From the NCBI RefSeq assembly GCF_001590905.1, contig NZ_BCTT01000006.1, positions 186,001 to 250,000 on the forward strand: 64,000 nucleotides of DNA, in the 5' to 3' direction. The DNA is from Serratia grimesii NBRC 13537. Its GTDB lineage: Bacteria > Pseudomonadota > Gammaproteobacteria > Enterobacterales > Enterobacteriaceae. Shown here one piece after another: positions 8,872-16,681 of this stretch (the stretch's first letter is position 1; every line of letters begins with the position of its first letter). The position numbers were made by a program, and so were the translations under genes. Below the pieces are notes generated by a model, which saw nothing but the letters and a program-made list of their open reading frames with translations, was not told the origin of the DNA and ran no database searches.

Positions 8872-9525
8872 TTATAGCAACGAAATACGATAGGCACAGC
8901 GTCGTGCGCCAGCCAGAATGTGTTCGGAGCGTTCAACCTGTGCCTGAAGTACCTCGGTGAAAATGCTCAATTCTGCGCGACAGAACCCTTGGCAAACTGT
9001 GGCGGCAGCGCAAATGGGGCAATGGTTTTCCACCAGCAGAAAGGAACCGTCCTCCTGTGTGCGCCATTCGGCCATATAGCCCTCACGAGATCGGATTGCA
9101 GTCAGCCGTTCAATGCGTTCCTGTAAATCGGCCGCGCCGATCATCGCCTGTTTGTAGTTAATGCGTGTTTCTTGTTCCCGCGTGTCGATCAATAACTCGA
9201 TCGCTTGTTCGCCCAGCTTATCTCGGACGGTACGCAGCAGTTGTACCGTCAGTTCGGAATGGGTATCCGGAAAGCGCGCATTGCCTGCGGCAGTAAGGTG
9301 CCAAAGTTGCACTGGACGGCCAACGCCACGCGTCTCCGCCACGGCTTCCACCAACCCATCTTTTGCCAGTTTAACGAACTGCTGGCGTGCTGCCTCGCCA
9401 GTGGTACCAAGGACTTTTCCTGCATCAGACGCTTGCTGTGGGCCGCGGGTTTTTAGAAGTGTCAGCAAACGGTCACTGACCGATTGTGCGGGACTACCGC
9501 CATTTTCCAAGTTTATTCTTGACAT
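8872..9525 (-). CDS. winged-helix regulator with SufR-like cysteine cluster
   Basis: A 217-residue DNA-binding protein (COG2345-like) with an N-terminal DeoR/ArsR-type winged helix (SVSDRLLTLLKTRGPQQASD to AARQQFVKLAKDGLVE). The C-terminal domain has the segment NHCPICAAATVCQGFCRAEL followed by ARRCAYRI. The first and last cysteines of the first cluster are spaced C-X12-C, as in the Fe-S sensor SufR, and the final Cys sits 27 residues later, so Fe-S or metal/redox sensing is likely. It is divergent from an MFS exporter gene; two CAAG-N6-CTTG boxes flank its start codon, suggesting autorepression and control of the exporter. Confidence 0.8.
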   Translation of the reverse strand: MSRINLENGGSPAQSVSDRLLTLLKTRGPQQASDAGKVLGTTGEAARQQFVKLAKDGLVEAVAETRGVGRPVQLWHLTAAGNARFPDTHSELTVQLLRTVRDKLGEQAIELLIDTREQETRINYKQAMIGAADLQERIERLTAIRSREGYMAEWRTQEDGSFLLVENHCPICAAATVCQGFCRAELSIFTEVLQAQVERSEHILAGARRCAYRISLL

Positions 9526-9567
9526 ATTTCTCCGCCTCGCCCTACCATTATTCCAAGTTAACTCTTG
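9508..9567. promoter_or_regulatory. paired CAAG-N6-CTTG operator candidates
   Basis: CAAGTTTATTCTTG (9508-9521) and CAAGTTAACTCTTG (9554-9567) are inverted repeats with the same arms, 46 bases apart. The first overlaps the initial codons of the SufR-like regulator, and the second lies in the divergent promoter region. The shared extended core TTCCAAGTT...CTTG argues for one binding protein. Confidence 0.55.
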
Positions 9568-9629
9568 TTAAATTTAACGCAATATCACTATTAACTCAAT
9601 GCCATTCCTCTGAAAACAGGACGACAACC

Positions 9630-11108
9630 GTGATAACCCATGATGATAGCCGTTGGGCCGATCTCTTTTCCGGCAAAAATGGTGCCAGTGCGATCGCGCT
9701 CTCACTCGGCGTAGCCTTGCATGCAATCAATATTCTGGTCGCCACCACCATTTTGCCCTCGGTGGTGCAGGATATTGGTGGTCTGAATCTTTATGCCTGG
9801 AACACCACATTGTTTGTTGTGGCATCGATTCTGGGGTCGGCATTATCGGCACGTTTACTCAGTGGCTATGGTGCACGCAGTGCCTATGTGGTGGCATCGC
9901 TGTTCTTTATCGTCGGGGCGATGTTATGCGCACTGGCGCCGTCGATGCCGATAATGCTCATAGGTCGAACCGTACAGGGCTTCGGTGGCGGGCTGATTTT
10001 CGCGCTTTCGTACGCCATGATCAATCTGGTGTTTGAGCAAAAGCTGTGGCCGCGCGCAATGGCATTGATTTCAGCGATGTGGGGGATCGCGACTTTGGTC
10101 GGTCCGGCCGTGGGGGGCATTTTCGCTGAATTGAACGCCTGGCGTTGGGCTTTTGGCATTCTACTGCCGATCATGGTGTTGTATGCCGGGTTTACCTTCC
10201 TGATCCTACCGAAAGGCAAGCCGCAACAACAGGCGGCACCGTTGCCGGTAGCCCAGTTATTGCTATTGGCTACTGCGGTGCTGGTGGTTTCCGCGGGTAG
10301 TCTGGCGGATAGCGCGTGGGTTAATCTGGGCGGTATTGCGTTGTCTGTGTTGATGATGGCCTGGTTGATACAACGTGAGACGCACTCCCAGGCTCGTCTA
10401 CTGCCACAGGGCGCTTTACGTCGTGGCTCACCGTTAGCTTCGTTGTATATCACCGTCTCTTTGCTGGTGGTGGGCATGACCAGTGAAATCTTTGTGCCTT
10501 ATTTTCTGCAAACGCTGCATGGCCAGTCACCACTGATTTCCGGCTATATTGCCGCGACGATGGCGGCTGGCTGGACACTTTCGGAGATCCTCAGTTCCGG
10601 TTGGCGCAGTGCGGGTATCCGGCGTGCAATCATCAGCGGGCCGCTGTTTGTGTTGGTTGGCTTGCTGGCGTTGGCAGTGCTGATGCCGACGCCATCTGGC
10701 GGCCATTGGGTGGCGTTGACGCCAATTGTGATTGCCTTGACGCTGGTGGGGTTCGGTATCGGGTTTGGGTGGCCGCACCTGCTGACGCGAATTTTGCAGG
10801 TATCGCCTGAGGCCGATAAGGACATTGCCGGTGCATCGATCACCACAGTACAACTGTTTGCAACGGCGTTTGGTGCGGCACTGGCCGGGATGATTGCTAA
10901 CCTGGCGGGGCTGAATGTGCCGGGCGGGGCGCCAGGGGCAGCCTCTGCGGCGCGTTGGCTGTTCCTGCTGTTCGCCTTGGCACCGCTGCTGGCGGTATTT
11001 AGCGCCTGGCGCTGTGCGGCGATTGCACCACCAGCCGTTGCAGTGGATGATGTGGAATCAGACTCGTCATCCACGGAATGCCCGGCGATGCCACGTAATA
11101 GTGCGTAA
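9630..11108 (+). CDS. MFS transporter, DHA2-like drug exporter
   Basis: Major-facilitator exporter of 492 residues with about fourteen hydrophobic segments. The MFS motif C-like stretch WGIATLVGPAVGGIFAE and the motif A/B region RTVQGFGGGLIFALSYAMINL are visible. The start is GTG at 9630, where hydrophilic residues precede the first helix and an ACAGG ribosome site lies nine bases upstream; the same frame is open further upstream but overlaps the divergent regulator. Paired with the SufR-like regulator, it may export a redox-active or toxic compound, which is inference. Confidence 0.8.
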   Translation: MITHDDSRWADLFSGKNGASAIALSLGVALHAINILVATTILPSVVQDIGGLNLYAWNTTLFVVASILGSALSARLLSGYGARSAYVVASLFFIVGAMLCALAPSMPIMLIGRTVQGFGGGLIFALSYAMINLVFEQKLWPRAMALISAMWGIATLVGPAVGGIFAELNAWRWAFGILLPIMVLYAGFTFLILPKGKPQQQAAPLPVAQLLLLATAVLVVSAGSLADSAWVNLGGIALSVLMMAWLIQRETHSQARLLPQGALRRGSPLASLYITVSLLVVGMTSEIFVPYFLQTLHGQSPLISGYIAATMAAGWTLSEILSSGWRSAGIRRAIISGPLFVLVGLLALAVLMPTPSGGHWVALTPIVIALTLVGFGIGFGWPHLLTRILQVSPEADKDIAGASITTVQLFATAFGAALAGMIANLAGLNVPGGAPGAASAARWLFLLFALAPLLAVFSAWRCAAIAPPAVAVDDVESDSSSTECPAMPRNSA

Positions 11109-11229
11109 GGAGTGCTGATAGTCTGCTGATTCTTGCGTTTTGTTCGACCGCGTGAAAATTTGATTGACGAATCCCGTATTTGAGATTATTTCTCTTATAT
11201 GGGATTTTTTTTGTATCAGAGACGCAATA

Positions 11230-11799
11230 ATGGATAACGGATTGGAAAGTGCCGATCTCCGGCTGGCACAACGGCTGTCTGATTTACGCCAACAGCAGGG
11301 CTGGTCACTGGAGGAGTTGGCACAGCAAACCGGTATTAGCCGGGCTACGCTGTCGCGAGTAGAGCGCGCTGAAACCAGCCCGACGGCCTCGTTGCTGAAT
11401 AAACTGTGTTCGGCGTATGGGTTGACTATGTCGCGGTTGCTCAGTGAGGTTGAGGACGAACCACCGGAATTACTGCCTCGCGAAGCGCAAACGGTGTGGA
11501 TTGACTCGGCCAACGGTTTTCATCGTCGTTCAGTATCCCCGCCCGCCGCTTTGTACAAGGCCGAATTTATCGAGTGCCGGCTTGATGCCGGGGCAGTGAT
11601 TGCCTATGACGGACCCTCAGTACATGCACTTGAGCACCATTTGTGGCTGCTGGAAGGCCAACTTGAACTGACGCTGGAAGCGCGCACTTTTCAGCTTAAA
11701 CCAGGCGACTGCCTGCGTTATCGGCTGTTTGGCGCTTCAAAATTTCATGCCCCCGGCCCTGAGCCGGCCCATTACACCCTCGTTATCAGCAGGCCTTAA
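11230..11799 (+). CDS. XRE family regulator with C-terminal cupin domain
   Basis: A 189-residue regulator: residues about 10-65 form a Cro/CI-type helix-turn-helix (LSDLRQQQGWSLEELAQQTG, ISRATLSRVERAETSPT). The C-terminal part is a cupin fold (HALEHHLWLLEGQLELTLEA, FQLKPGDCLRYR) that probably binds a small effector. The start is ATG at 11230; an in-frame extension to 11164 adds a sequence unlike the family. The acetyltransferase gene starts two bases after its stop, so the two form an operon and the acetyltransferase may make or remove the effector. Confidence 0.85.
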   Translation: MDNGLESADLRLAQRLSDLRQQQGWSLEELAQQTGISRATLSRVERAETSPTASLLNKLCSAYGLTMSRLLSEVEDEPPELLPREAQTVWIDSANGFHRRSVSPPAALYKAEFIECRLDAGAVIAYDGPSVHALEHHLWLLEGQLELTLEARTFQLKPGDCLRYRLFGASKFHAPGPEPAHYTLVISRP

Positions 11800-11801
11800 C
11801 C

Positions 11802-12320
11802 ATGATTGAAATACAGCAACTGAATGCCGACGCAGTACAAAGCGTGATTCCTGAACTGGCGGTGATGCTACAAGCCAGTGTTTCTCAGGGCGCGAGCATT
11901 GGTTTTATCATGCCGTTCAGCCTTGAGCAGGCGCAAGCGTTCTGGCATCGACTGTTACCGGCGATTGAGCGTGGAGAAAGGGTGTTGCTGGTCGCCCGCG
12001 ATGCCGGGCGCGTTGTCGGTACTGTGCAGTTGCTGCTGGATATGCCTGACAACGGCCGCCACCGTGCGGAAGTGGTAAAACTGATGGTGCACCCGGATGC
12101 CCGTCGTCAAGGTATCGCTCGTAATCTGATGCTGCAGGTGGAGCGAAAAGCGATTGAGCTTCAGCGGCACTTGCTGGTGCTGGATACCTTGACCGGTGAC
12201 ACCGCGGAGGGCATGTATCGTCGATTGGGTTTTCAACTGGCAGGCAGCATTCCGCAATATGCCCGCGCCAGCCAGAGTAGTGCGCTGGATGCCACCAGTT
12301 ATATGTATAAGTTGCTGTAA
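11802..12320 (+). CDS. GNAT family N-acetyltransferase
   Basis: A 172-residue acetyl-CoA-dependent acetyltransferase. The acetyl-CoA-binding motif A appears as VVKLMVHPDARRQGIARNLM (Q/R-x-x-G-x-G/A type), followed by LVLDTLTGDTAEGMYRRLGF. It is immediately downstream of a cupin-XRE regulator. The arrangement suggests detoxification or modification of a small molecule sensed by that regulator. Substrate unknown. Confidence 0.82.
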   Translation: MIEIQQLNADAVQSVIPELAVMLQASVSQGASIGFIMPFSLEQAQAFWHRLLPAIERGERVLLVARDAGRVVGTVQLLLDMPDNGRHRAEVVKLMVHPDARRQGIARNLMLQVERKAIELQRHLLVLDTLTGDTAEGMYRRLGFQLAGSIPQYARASQSSALDATSYMYKLL

Positions 12321-12336
12321 TTTTCCCCGTCGTCCG

Positions 12337-12362
12337 TAGGGGGTGGATGCATCCGCCCCCTA
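12337..12362. repeat. intergenic palindrome, copy B (possible terminator)
   Basis: TAGGGGGTGGATG and CATCCGCCCCCTA form a nearly perfect 13-bp inverted repeat with one mismatch. It is preceded by CCCGTCGTC and followed by CAAGACTT, similar to the CCGTCGTC and CCCTACA ends of copies A and C. It sits between the convergent GNAT and phosphatase genes, where a bidirectional RNA hairpin would also terminate or stabilise transcripts. Confidence 0.5.
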
Positions 12363-12384
12363 CAAGACTTGAGGATGTACGGGG

Positions 12385-13215
12385 TTACTGCCCGTTCCAG
12401 GCCTTGATAGCCTGTTGGCGTATCAGCAGTTTTTGCTCTGGCGTCAGTTTGTTATAGTCCTTCGCCATACCGCTCTCCCAGTCGCCGTACAACGGGTTCG
12501 GCAGCACGATAAACTCAGTGCCAAACTTGCTCTGGTTATCGCTGACAAACGCCCGACGCTGTACGTTATCTTTGTGGTAGGTCGCCGCACCGAAATCGTT
12601 CAGGTTGTCACCGGCGTACACCACGATGTCGTAACCTGCGTTTTTGATGGCGTCGAAACGTGGCTGTTTGTTGGAGGTGTCACCGCTAAGCAGCACGGTT
12701 TTTTCCGACATGCCGGTAAAGCCCAGTTTCTGCATATTGGCGACTGTGGCGGCGTATTCAGACTGTTTGCGGTTTGAAACGTAGAACATGGTGCCCTGAT
12801 GGCTGTTAACGTACCGAGCAAATTGCACGGCACCCGGCACTGCGCCGGCTTGTTCTGCCTGTGACCATTTCGCCCAGGTAGCGCCTGCAAAAGGTTGGCC
12901 TTGCTGTGCTTGCCAGCCAGAATACGGGCTGTTATCCAGCATGGTTTCGTCCAGATCCACAACCACCGCTTTCTTCTTGCCAGGCGCGACCTTGGCGTGA
13001 TCAAACGCCAGCCGGGCGCTGTTGAAAGCCTGATGCGTCAATGCCTGATATTCCCCGGACTGCTGGAACCAGTTCAGTGCCAGCACTGATTGATCCGCCA
13101 AGCGCTGTTGGGCTTGCAGATCTGTTTTCGGTGGCTGCGCACAACCGGCCAGGGTCAGTAGCGCAATACCGATTGCTGCGCCAAGGGTCACCTTTTGTCT
13201 ATTTATTCCTGCCAT
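12385..13215 (-). CDS. 5'-nucleotidase/acid phosphatase, lipoprotein e(P4) family
   Basis: HAD-superfamily phosphatase of 276 residues, predicted to be an outer-membrane lipoprotein. The signal peptide ends in a lipobox (LTLAGC, Cys about residue 25). The catalytic motif VVDLDETMLDN contains the DxD nucleophile pair, and YAGDNLNDFG supplies the distal metal-binding aspartates. In Haemophilus the homologue (e(P4), Hel) dephosphorylates NMN and nucleoside monophosphates, allowing NAD-precursor uptake, and binds haem. Whether this one does the same is inferred from family only. A GNAT gene lies 21 bases upstream on the same strand. Confidence 0.87.
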   Translation of the reverse strand: MAGINRQKVTLGAAIGIALLTLAGCAQPPKTDLQAQQRLADQSVLALNWFQQSGEYQALTHQAFNSARLAFDHAKVAPGKKKAVVVDLDETMLDNSPYSGWQAQQGQPFAGATWAKWSQAEQAGAVPGAVQFARYVNSHQGTMFYVSNRKQSEYAATVANMQKLGFTGMSEKTVLLSGDTSNKQPRFDAIKNAGYDIVVYAGDNLNDFGAATYHKDNVQRRAFVSDNQSKFGTEFIVLPNPLYGDWESGMAKDYNKLTPEQKLLIRQQAIKAWNGQ

Positions 13216-13236
13216 AAAGGGATAGCTCTCTGTTTG

Positions 13237-14088
13237 TTATTGTGGTGTCTCTAAGGTCATGGTCATCTCAAACTGACGTAACGGATCTTGCTGCCAGCCG
13301 AGTCGATCAAAGAAGGGGGCGGCCACCTCGGGAACGTAAACATTAGCCACTAACGGTAAGGGTGAAAACCGTGCTTGTAGCGCTGCCAACATCGCGCGGG
13401 CATGACCTTGGTTGCGGTGCTCTGGTGGCACGTAAATCATGCGCAGAAAACACTTATCCGCACCCACCTGCACTACGCCATAGGCATGGTGTTGTCCAAG
13501 GCTAAAGGCGTGAGGTTTACCGGGCAGTTTGAACAGCGATTCTGGGGCGATTAGCCAAGGCAGGCTGGTGGCACCCTCGGCGACCAACCGGTGAGAAACG
13601 AATAACGGATCGATCTCCTGCAGGGGCGCAACGTCGGCCGTACTTTGTTCCCCGGCCGAGTGGCCGGTCAGCGTACGGACGATGCGCAATCCGGCCTGGT
13701 GGTACAGTGCAATGGCTGGATCGTTACCTTCGATCACCTCCAGCGACAGTTGACGATCGCCACGCTCATGCGCGTCGGCCACAATCCGTTGCATCAGCGC
13801 TTTTCCCAACCCTTTGCCGCGCATTTCCGGTCGGATGGACAGTGCCGACACCCGGCTGTGTAAGCCACGTCGACTAATCAACGCCAGTGCTACCGGTTGT
13901 TGTTGATGGGTGACGATAATGCTGTCGTTCAGGCTGAGATCTTCCGCGCCAAAGCGGCGAGCGAAGGTATCGCCGTCAATAGCAAAACGTACAATGTAGT
14001 TTTCAAAACAATGGCAGAGGATCTGCGCCAGCGCGTTACTGCTGTAGTGCAGCGCGGAGTGGTATTCGAATGGAGAAGTGTTTTGCAT
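13237..14088 (-). CDS. tandem-domain GNAT acetyltransferase
   Basis: A 283-residue protein with two acetyltransferase-like domains. The N-terminal one carries a clear acetyl-CoA motif (LSIRPEMRGKGLGKALMQRI) followed by LEVIEGNDPAIALYHQAGL. The C-terminal one has a second motif (MIYVPPEHRNQGHARAMLAA) and ends with FFDRLGW. The central linker is short. It is upstream of the e(P4) phosphatase with a 21-base gap, so they may share a transcript. The substrate is not deducible. Confidence 0.8.
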   Translation of the reverse strand: MQNTSPFEYHSALHYSSNALAQILCHCFENYIVRFAIDGDTFARRFGAEDLSLNDSIIVTHQQQPVALALISRRGLHSRVSALSIRPEMRGKGLGKALMQRIVADAHERGDRQLSLEVIEGNDPAIALYHQAGLRIVRTLTGHSAGEQSTADVAPLQEIDPLFVSHRLVAEGATSLPWLIAPESLFKLPGKPHAFSLGQHHAYGVVQVGADKCFLRMIYVPPEHRNQGHARAMLAALQARFSPLPLVANVYVPEVAAPFFDRLGWQQDPLRQFEMTMTLETPQ

Positions 14089-14114
14089 GAGTCATCCAGA
14101 TTGATTTGCGCAAG

Positions 14115-14241
14115 TATACCCCTCGTCTTGCAAGCCGCGGGGTAGTTGCTCCCCTGAGAGGATGAAGGCATTCACCCGGCCGCATGCAGCCCCTACAATA
14201 CCTTGGGGTACCCGGTTATAGCGTGAAACCCATAGGGTATA
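14115..14241. repeat. MITE-like inverted-repeat element, copy C
   Basis: The element is bounded by TATACCC (14115-14121) and its inverse GGGTATA (14235-14241). Outer 21-base arms agree at 14 positions. The left arm matches copy A at 18 of 21 positions, and the interior holds GATGAAGGCATTC and GCATGCAGCCCCTACA, also close to copy A. A 127-base non-coding element with inverted ends and related fragments elsewhere fits a miniature repeat family. No target-site duplication was established. Confidence 0.5.
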
Positions 14242-14335
14242 TAGATGTAGACCCGTTTGTTTTGTAAGGCAAGTTCTCTGATGCGGTCATGAGAGGCAAG
14301 ACGTAAAGATAGGGCGAGAAGAGGGAGCGCTAAAT

Positions 14336-14362
14336 GAAAAAAACCGGGCGTAACCGCCCGGT
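14336..14362 (-). terminator. rho-independent terminator of the porin gene
   Basis: On the minus strand ACCGGGCG, a four-base loop and CGCCCGGT are followed by a run of seven T residues. It lies 58 bases after the porin stop codon. Confidence 0.9.
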
Positions 14363-14419
14363 GAAGTAACTCTGGGTATCAAGTGAAGCTAAGGTTTGCA
14401 GTGGTGGTTATTCATCACA

Positions 14420-15517
14420 TCAGAACTGGTAAGTCAGGGCGACGGCGATGACGTTGTCATCTTTCAGACCCAACTTATTGTTGCTGTCGAGTTGGTTGAT
14501 TTTATAATCAACATAGGTCGACATGTTCTTGTTGAAATAGTAGTAAGTACCGATATCGATATATTTCACCAGGTCGGCGTCGCCGATGCCTTCAATATCT
14601 TTACCCTTCTGCTGCACATAACCCAGTGATGGGCGCAGACCGAAGTCGAACTGATATTGTGCAACCAGTTCCAGACCTTCCGCTTTATTGGCAAAGCCGC
14701 TAACGGAGGTTGAGGTATTATTAATGGTCGCAGTGCCAGAAATAGGTGCGATATTACGGCTTTGTGAATAGGTTGCTGCCAGATAAACGGCATTGTTGTC
14801 GTATTTCAGACCGCCAGCCCAGATATCGGCTTTATCGCCTTTGCCGTAAGTGCCCGCTTTTTGGCCTGCTGTACGGTTAGAAGAGGCATAGGCTGCACCC
14901 ACGCTCAGACCGTCGATAATTTCATAGCTGGAAGACAAGCCCCAACCGTCGCCGTTCGCCTTGCTACCAGCACGACCGTCGTTTTCGTTCTTGCCTTGGT
15001 ACTGAATGGCAAACTTCAGGCCGTCAACCAGACCGAAGAAGTCGTTATTACGGTAGGTTGCAACACCGTTGGTACGACCATTCATAAAGTTGTCGGTTTT
15101 GACGTAAGCATCATCACCGAACTCAGGCAGCATATCCGTCCAGGCGCCGACGTCATAAATAATGCCGTAGTTGCGACCGTAGTCGAATGAACCGAGGTTT
15201 TTGTATTTCAAACCGGCGAAGCCCAAACGCGTTTTGGTATCTTTCGCACTGTCGGATTCAGAATGGTTAGCTGAAATCTGATATTCCCACTGGCCATAAC
15301 CAGTCAGCATATCGTTAATTTGAGTAGCGCCTTTAAAACCGATACGCACATAGGTTTTGTCGCCATCATTGCCGGCATCGTCAGAGAAATAGTGCAGTGC
15401 TTTTACGCGGCCGTAAAAATCAAGTTTGTTGCCGTCTTTATTGTAGATTTCTGCTGCCTGTGCTGTCTGCGCAATTAAAAGTGCCGGAATAATAACGGCC
15501 AGAAGATTACGTTTCAT
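14420..15517 (-). CDS. general porin of the OmpC/OmpF/PhoE family
   Basis: Outer-membrane trimeric beta-barrel porin of 365 residues. It starts with a signal peptide ([15 protein letters not shown]), and the mature chain begins [17 protein letters not shown], the hallmark of the family. It ends in the C-terminal aromatic TYQF used by the assembly machinery. The eyelet loop 3 region carries [16 protein letters not shown]. The usual family features are conserved, but whether it is the OmpC, OmpF or OmpN orthologue cannot be decided without a tree. A strong terminator follows, and the upstream region of nearly 400 bases is long enough for OmpR control. Confidence 0.92.
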   Translation of the reverse strand: MKRNLLAVIIPALLIAQTAQAAEIYNKDGNKLDFYGRVKALHYFSDDAGNDGDKTYVRIGFKGATQINDMLTGYGQWEYQISANHSESDSAKDTKTRLGFAGLKYKNLGSFDYGRNYGIIYDVGAWTDMLPEFGDDAYVKTDNFMNGRTNGVATYRNNDFFGLVDGLKFAIQYQGKNENDGRAGSKANGDGWGLSSSYEIIDGLSVGAAYASSNRTAGQKAGTYGKGDKADIWAGGLKYDNNAVYLAATYSQSRNIAPISGTATINNTSTSVSGFANKAEGLELVAQYQFDFGLRPSLGYVQQKGKDIEGIGDADLVKYIDIGTYYYFNKNMSTYVDYKINQLDSNNKLGLKDDNVIAVALTYQF

Positions 15518-15910
15518 GATTTACCCTGCTTTATTCGATTGAAAGACGCTTATCATCAGTTGTACTGCTGTTTCACTGTGCCGCTTGATTGTTTGCAGCG
15601 CAGGTTTTTTACCGTAGTTATGTGATCTATTTATGACAAAATATTCATTTCCATGTCGAACGATTAAAAAAGTTGCGGAAAGAGTGAATTTCTTCATCGG
15701 ACAACTGTCGGCGGCGGATCCCACCGCTCGCAATGCTGTTTCTGAATTGTGGAGAAATCATGCATAAGGTTTATACATTGGGTTTACAGGTAGAAAGCTT
15801 TACCGCGCTAACCATCCGGTTTTTCAGGATTGTCGGTGTGAAAAATCCCGATTTTCACCCCTGTGGTTAATAGGTAGCGTAATGCTATCCCTTTACAGCA
15901 GGAGTGTGTG
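15518..15910. other. porin upstream region
   Basis: Non-coding interval with an AT-rich part near 15610-15670 that probably carries the porin promoter. No OmpR box could be assigned with confidence. A 36-codon frame (15760-15870) preceded by GGAG is noted separately as uncertain. Confidence 0.5.
15760..15870 (+). CDS. possible 36-aa small ORF
   Basis: ATG at 15760 lies five bases after a GGAGA ribosome site, and the frame (start MHKVYTLGLQVESF) runs to TAA at 15868. It precedes the decarboxylase-like gene by 40 bases. There is no recognisable family and no strong coding bias; it could be a leader peptide or chance. Confidence 0.2.
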   Translation: MHKVYTLGLQVESFTALTIRFFRIVGVKNPDFHPCG

Positions 15911-16243
15911 ATGCAACCTTCCCAACAGACAGCCCAGCAAGCATTCGGTGATATTGCCCCCAAGCTGGCGCAACTCAGCGACAGCGTATTATTCGACGAC
16001 GTTTGGCAGCGACCGGGACTCAGCCCGCGTGAGCGCAGCCTAATTACGGTAGCGGCACTGGTGGCGCTTAACCGTGTAGAGCAATTGCCGTTTCATCTGC
16101 ACTTGGCCGAACGTCATGGCGTGAGTATTGAACAGCTTGCCGAGTTGATTACCCATTTGGCTTTCTATGCCGGCTGGCCTGCGGCAGCCTCAGCCGTGGC
16201 GCGTCTGCGTGAACTGAAACAGGAGCCGTCTCATGCCATTTAG
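15911..16243 (+). CDS. carboxymuconolactone decarboxylase family protein
   Basis: A 110-residue AhpD/CMD-like alpha-helical protein. The core GLSPRERSLITVAALVALNR followed by LPFHLHLAERHGVS and EQLAELITHLAFYAGWP is the family signature. The AhpD CxxC pair is absent, so it is CMD-like rather than a thiol peroxidase reductant. ATG at 15911 follows AGGAG at a spacing of seven; a GTG just before it is less suitable. It overlaps the tautomerase gene by eleven bases, implying coupled expression and a joint role on a cyclic or keto compound. Confidence 0.85.
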   Translation: MQPSQQTAQQAFGDIAPKLAQLSDSVLFDDVWQRPGLSPRERSLITVAALVALNRVEQLPFHLHLAERHGVSIEQLAELITHLAFYAGWPAAASAVARLRELKQEPSHAI

Positions 16244-16619
16244 TCGCATCGCTTTGCATCAGGGTAAATCAGAGCAATACCTGAAAACTCTGTCCGACAG
16301 TCTTCATCAGGCATTGGTCGAAACCTTCAATGTGCCAGCGGCCGATAAGTTTCAGGCCATCGATCAATACCGCCCAGGTGAGCTGATTTATGATCGTGAC
16401 TATTTGGGTGGTCCACGTTCTGAAGATTATGTGCTGTTTTACATCACCATTGGACGTCCGCGAGATACCGGCACCAAACAGCGCTTTTACCAGCGGTTGG
16501 CAGAGCTGCTGGGGGAAAACATACAGTTACGCCCGCAAGATGTGATGGTGGTAATCACCACAACGCAACGGGATGAGTGGTCGTTCAGTGCGGGCCGCGC
16601 CTCAATGATTGAAGGCTAG
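16233..16619 (+). CDS. tautomerase family protein
   Basis: A 128-residue tautomerase/4-oxalocrotonate-tautomerase-like enzyme. After removal of the initiator Met the chain starts with Pro, the catalytic base of the superfamily. It also has YDRDYLGGPRSEDYVLFYIT and RPQDVMVVITTTQRDEWSFS, typical of the tautomerase_2 group. Translation is coupled to the upstream decarboxylase-like gene. Such pairs suit degradation or detoxification of an aromatic-derived or oxidised metabolite; the actual substrate is unknown. Confidence 0.83.
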   Translation: MPFSRIALHQGKSEQYLKTLSDSLHQALVETFNVPAADKFQAIDQYRPGELIYDRDYLGGPRSEDYVLFYITIGRPRDTGTKQRFYQRLAELLGENIQLRPQDVMVVITTTQRDEWSFSAGRASMIEG

Positions 16620-16681
16620 GCTGACGCGGCAGCCGGTCTGTGGGACAATAGCGCCATCATTTCGTAACGATATAGAGTTGA

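Larger units (their letters stand above)
14089..14419. other. gene-free interval between GNAT and porin
   Basis: Contains the short upstream region of the tandem GNAT gene, the repeat element copy C (14115-14241) and the porin terminator. No open reading frame with a ribosome site was seen. Confidence 0.6.

Noticed and set aside
9884-10477. Long minus-strand frame (197 codons), and a similar one at 10544-11074
   Set aside because: Antisense to the MFS gene; Ala/Pro/Thr-rich translation typical of reverse frames of GC-rich transporter genes.
16650-16670. CTGTGGGACAATAG as a LexA box
   Set aside because: Only one half-site fits; the inverse half is missing.
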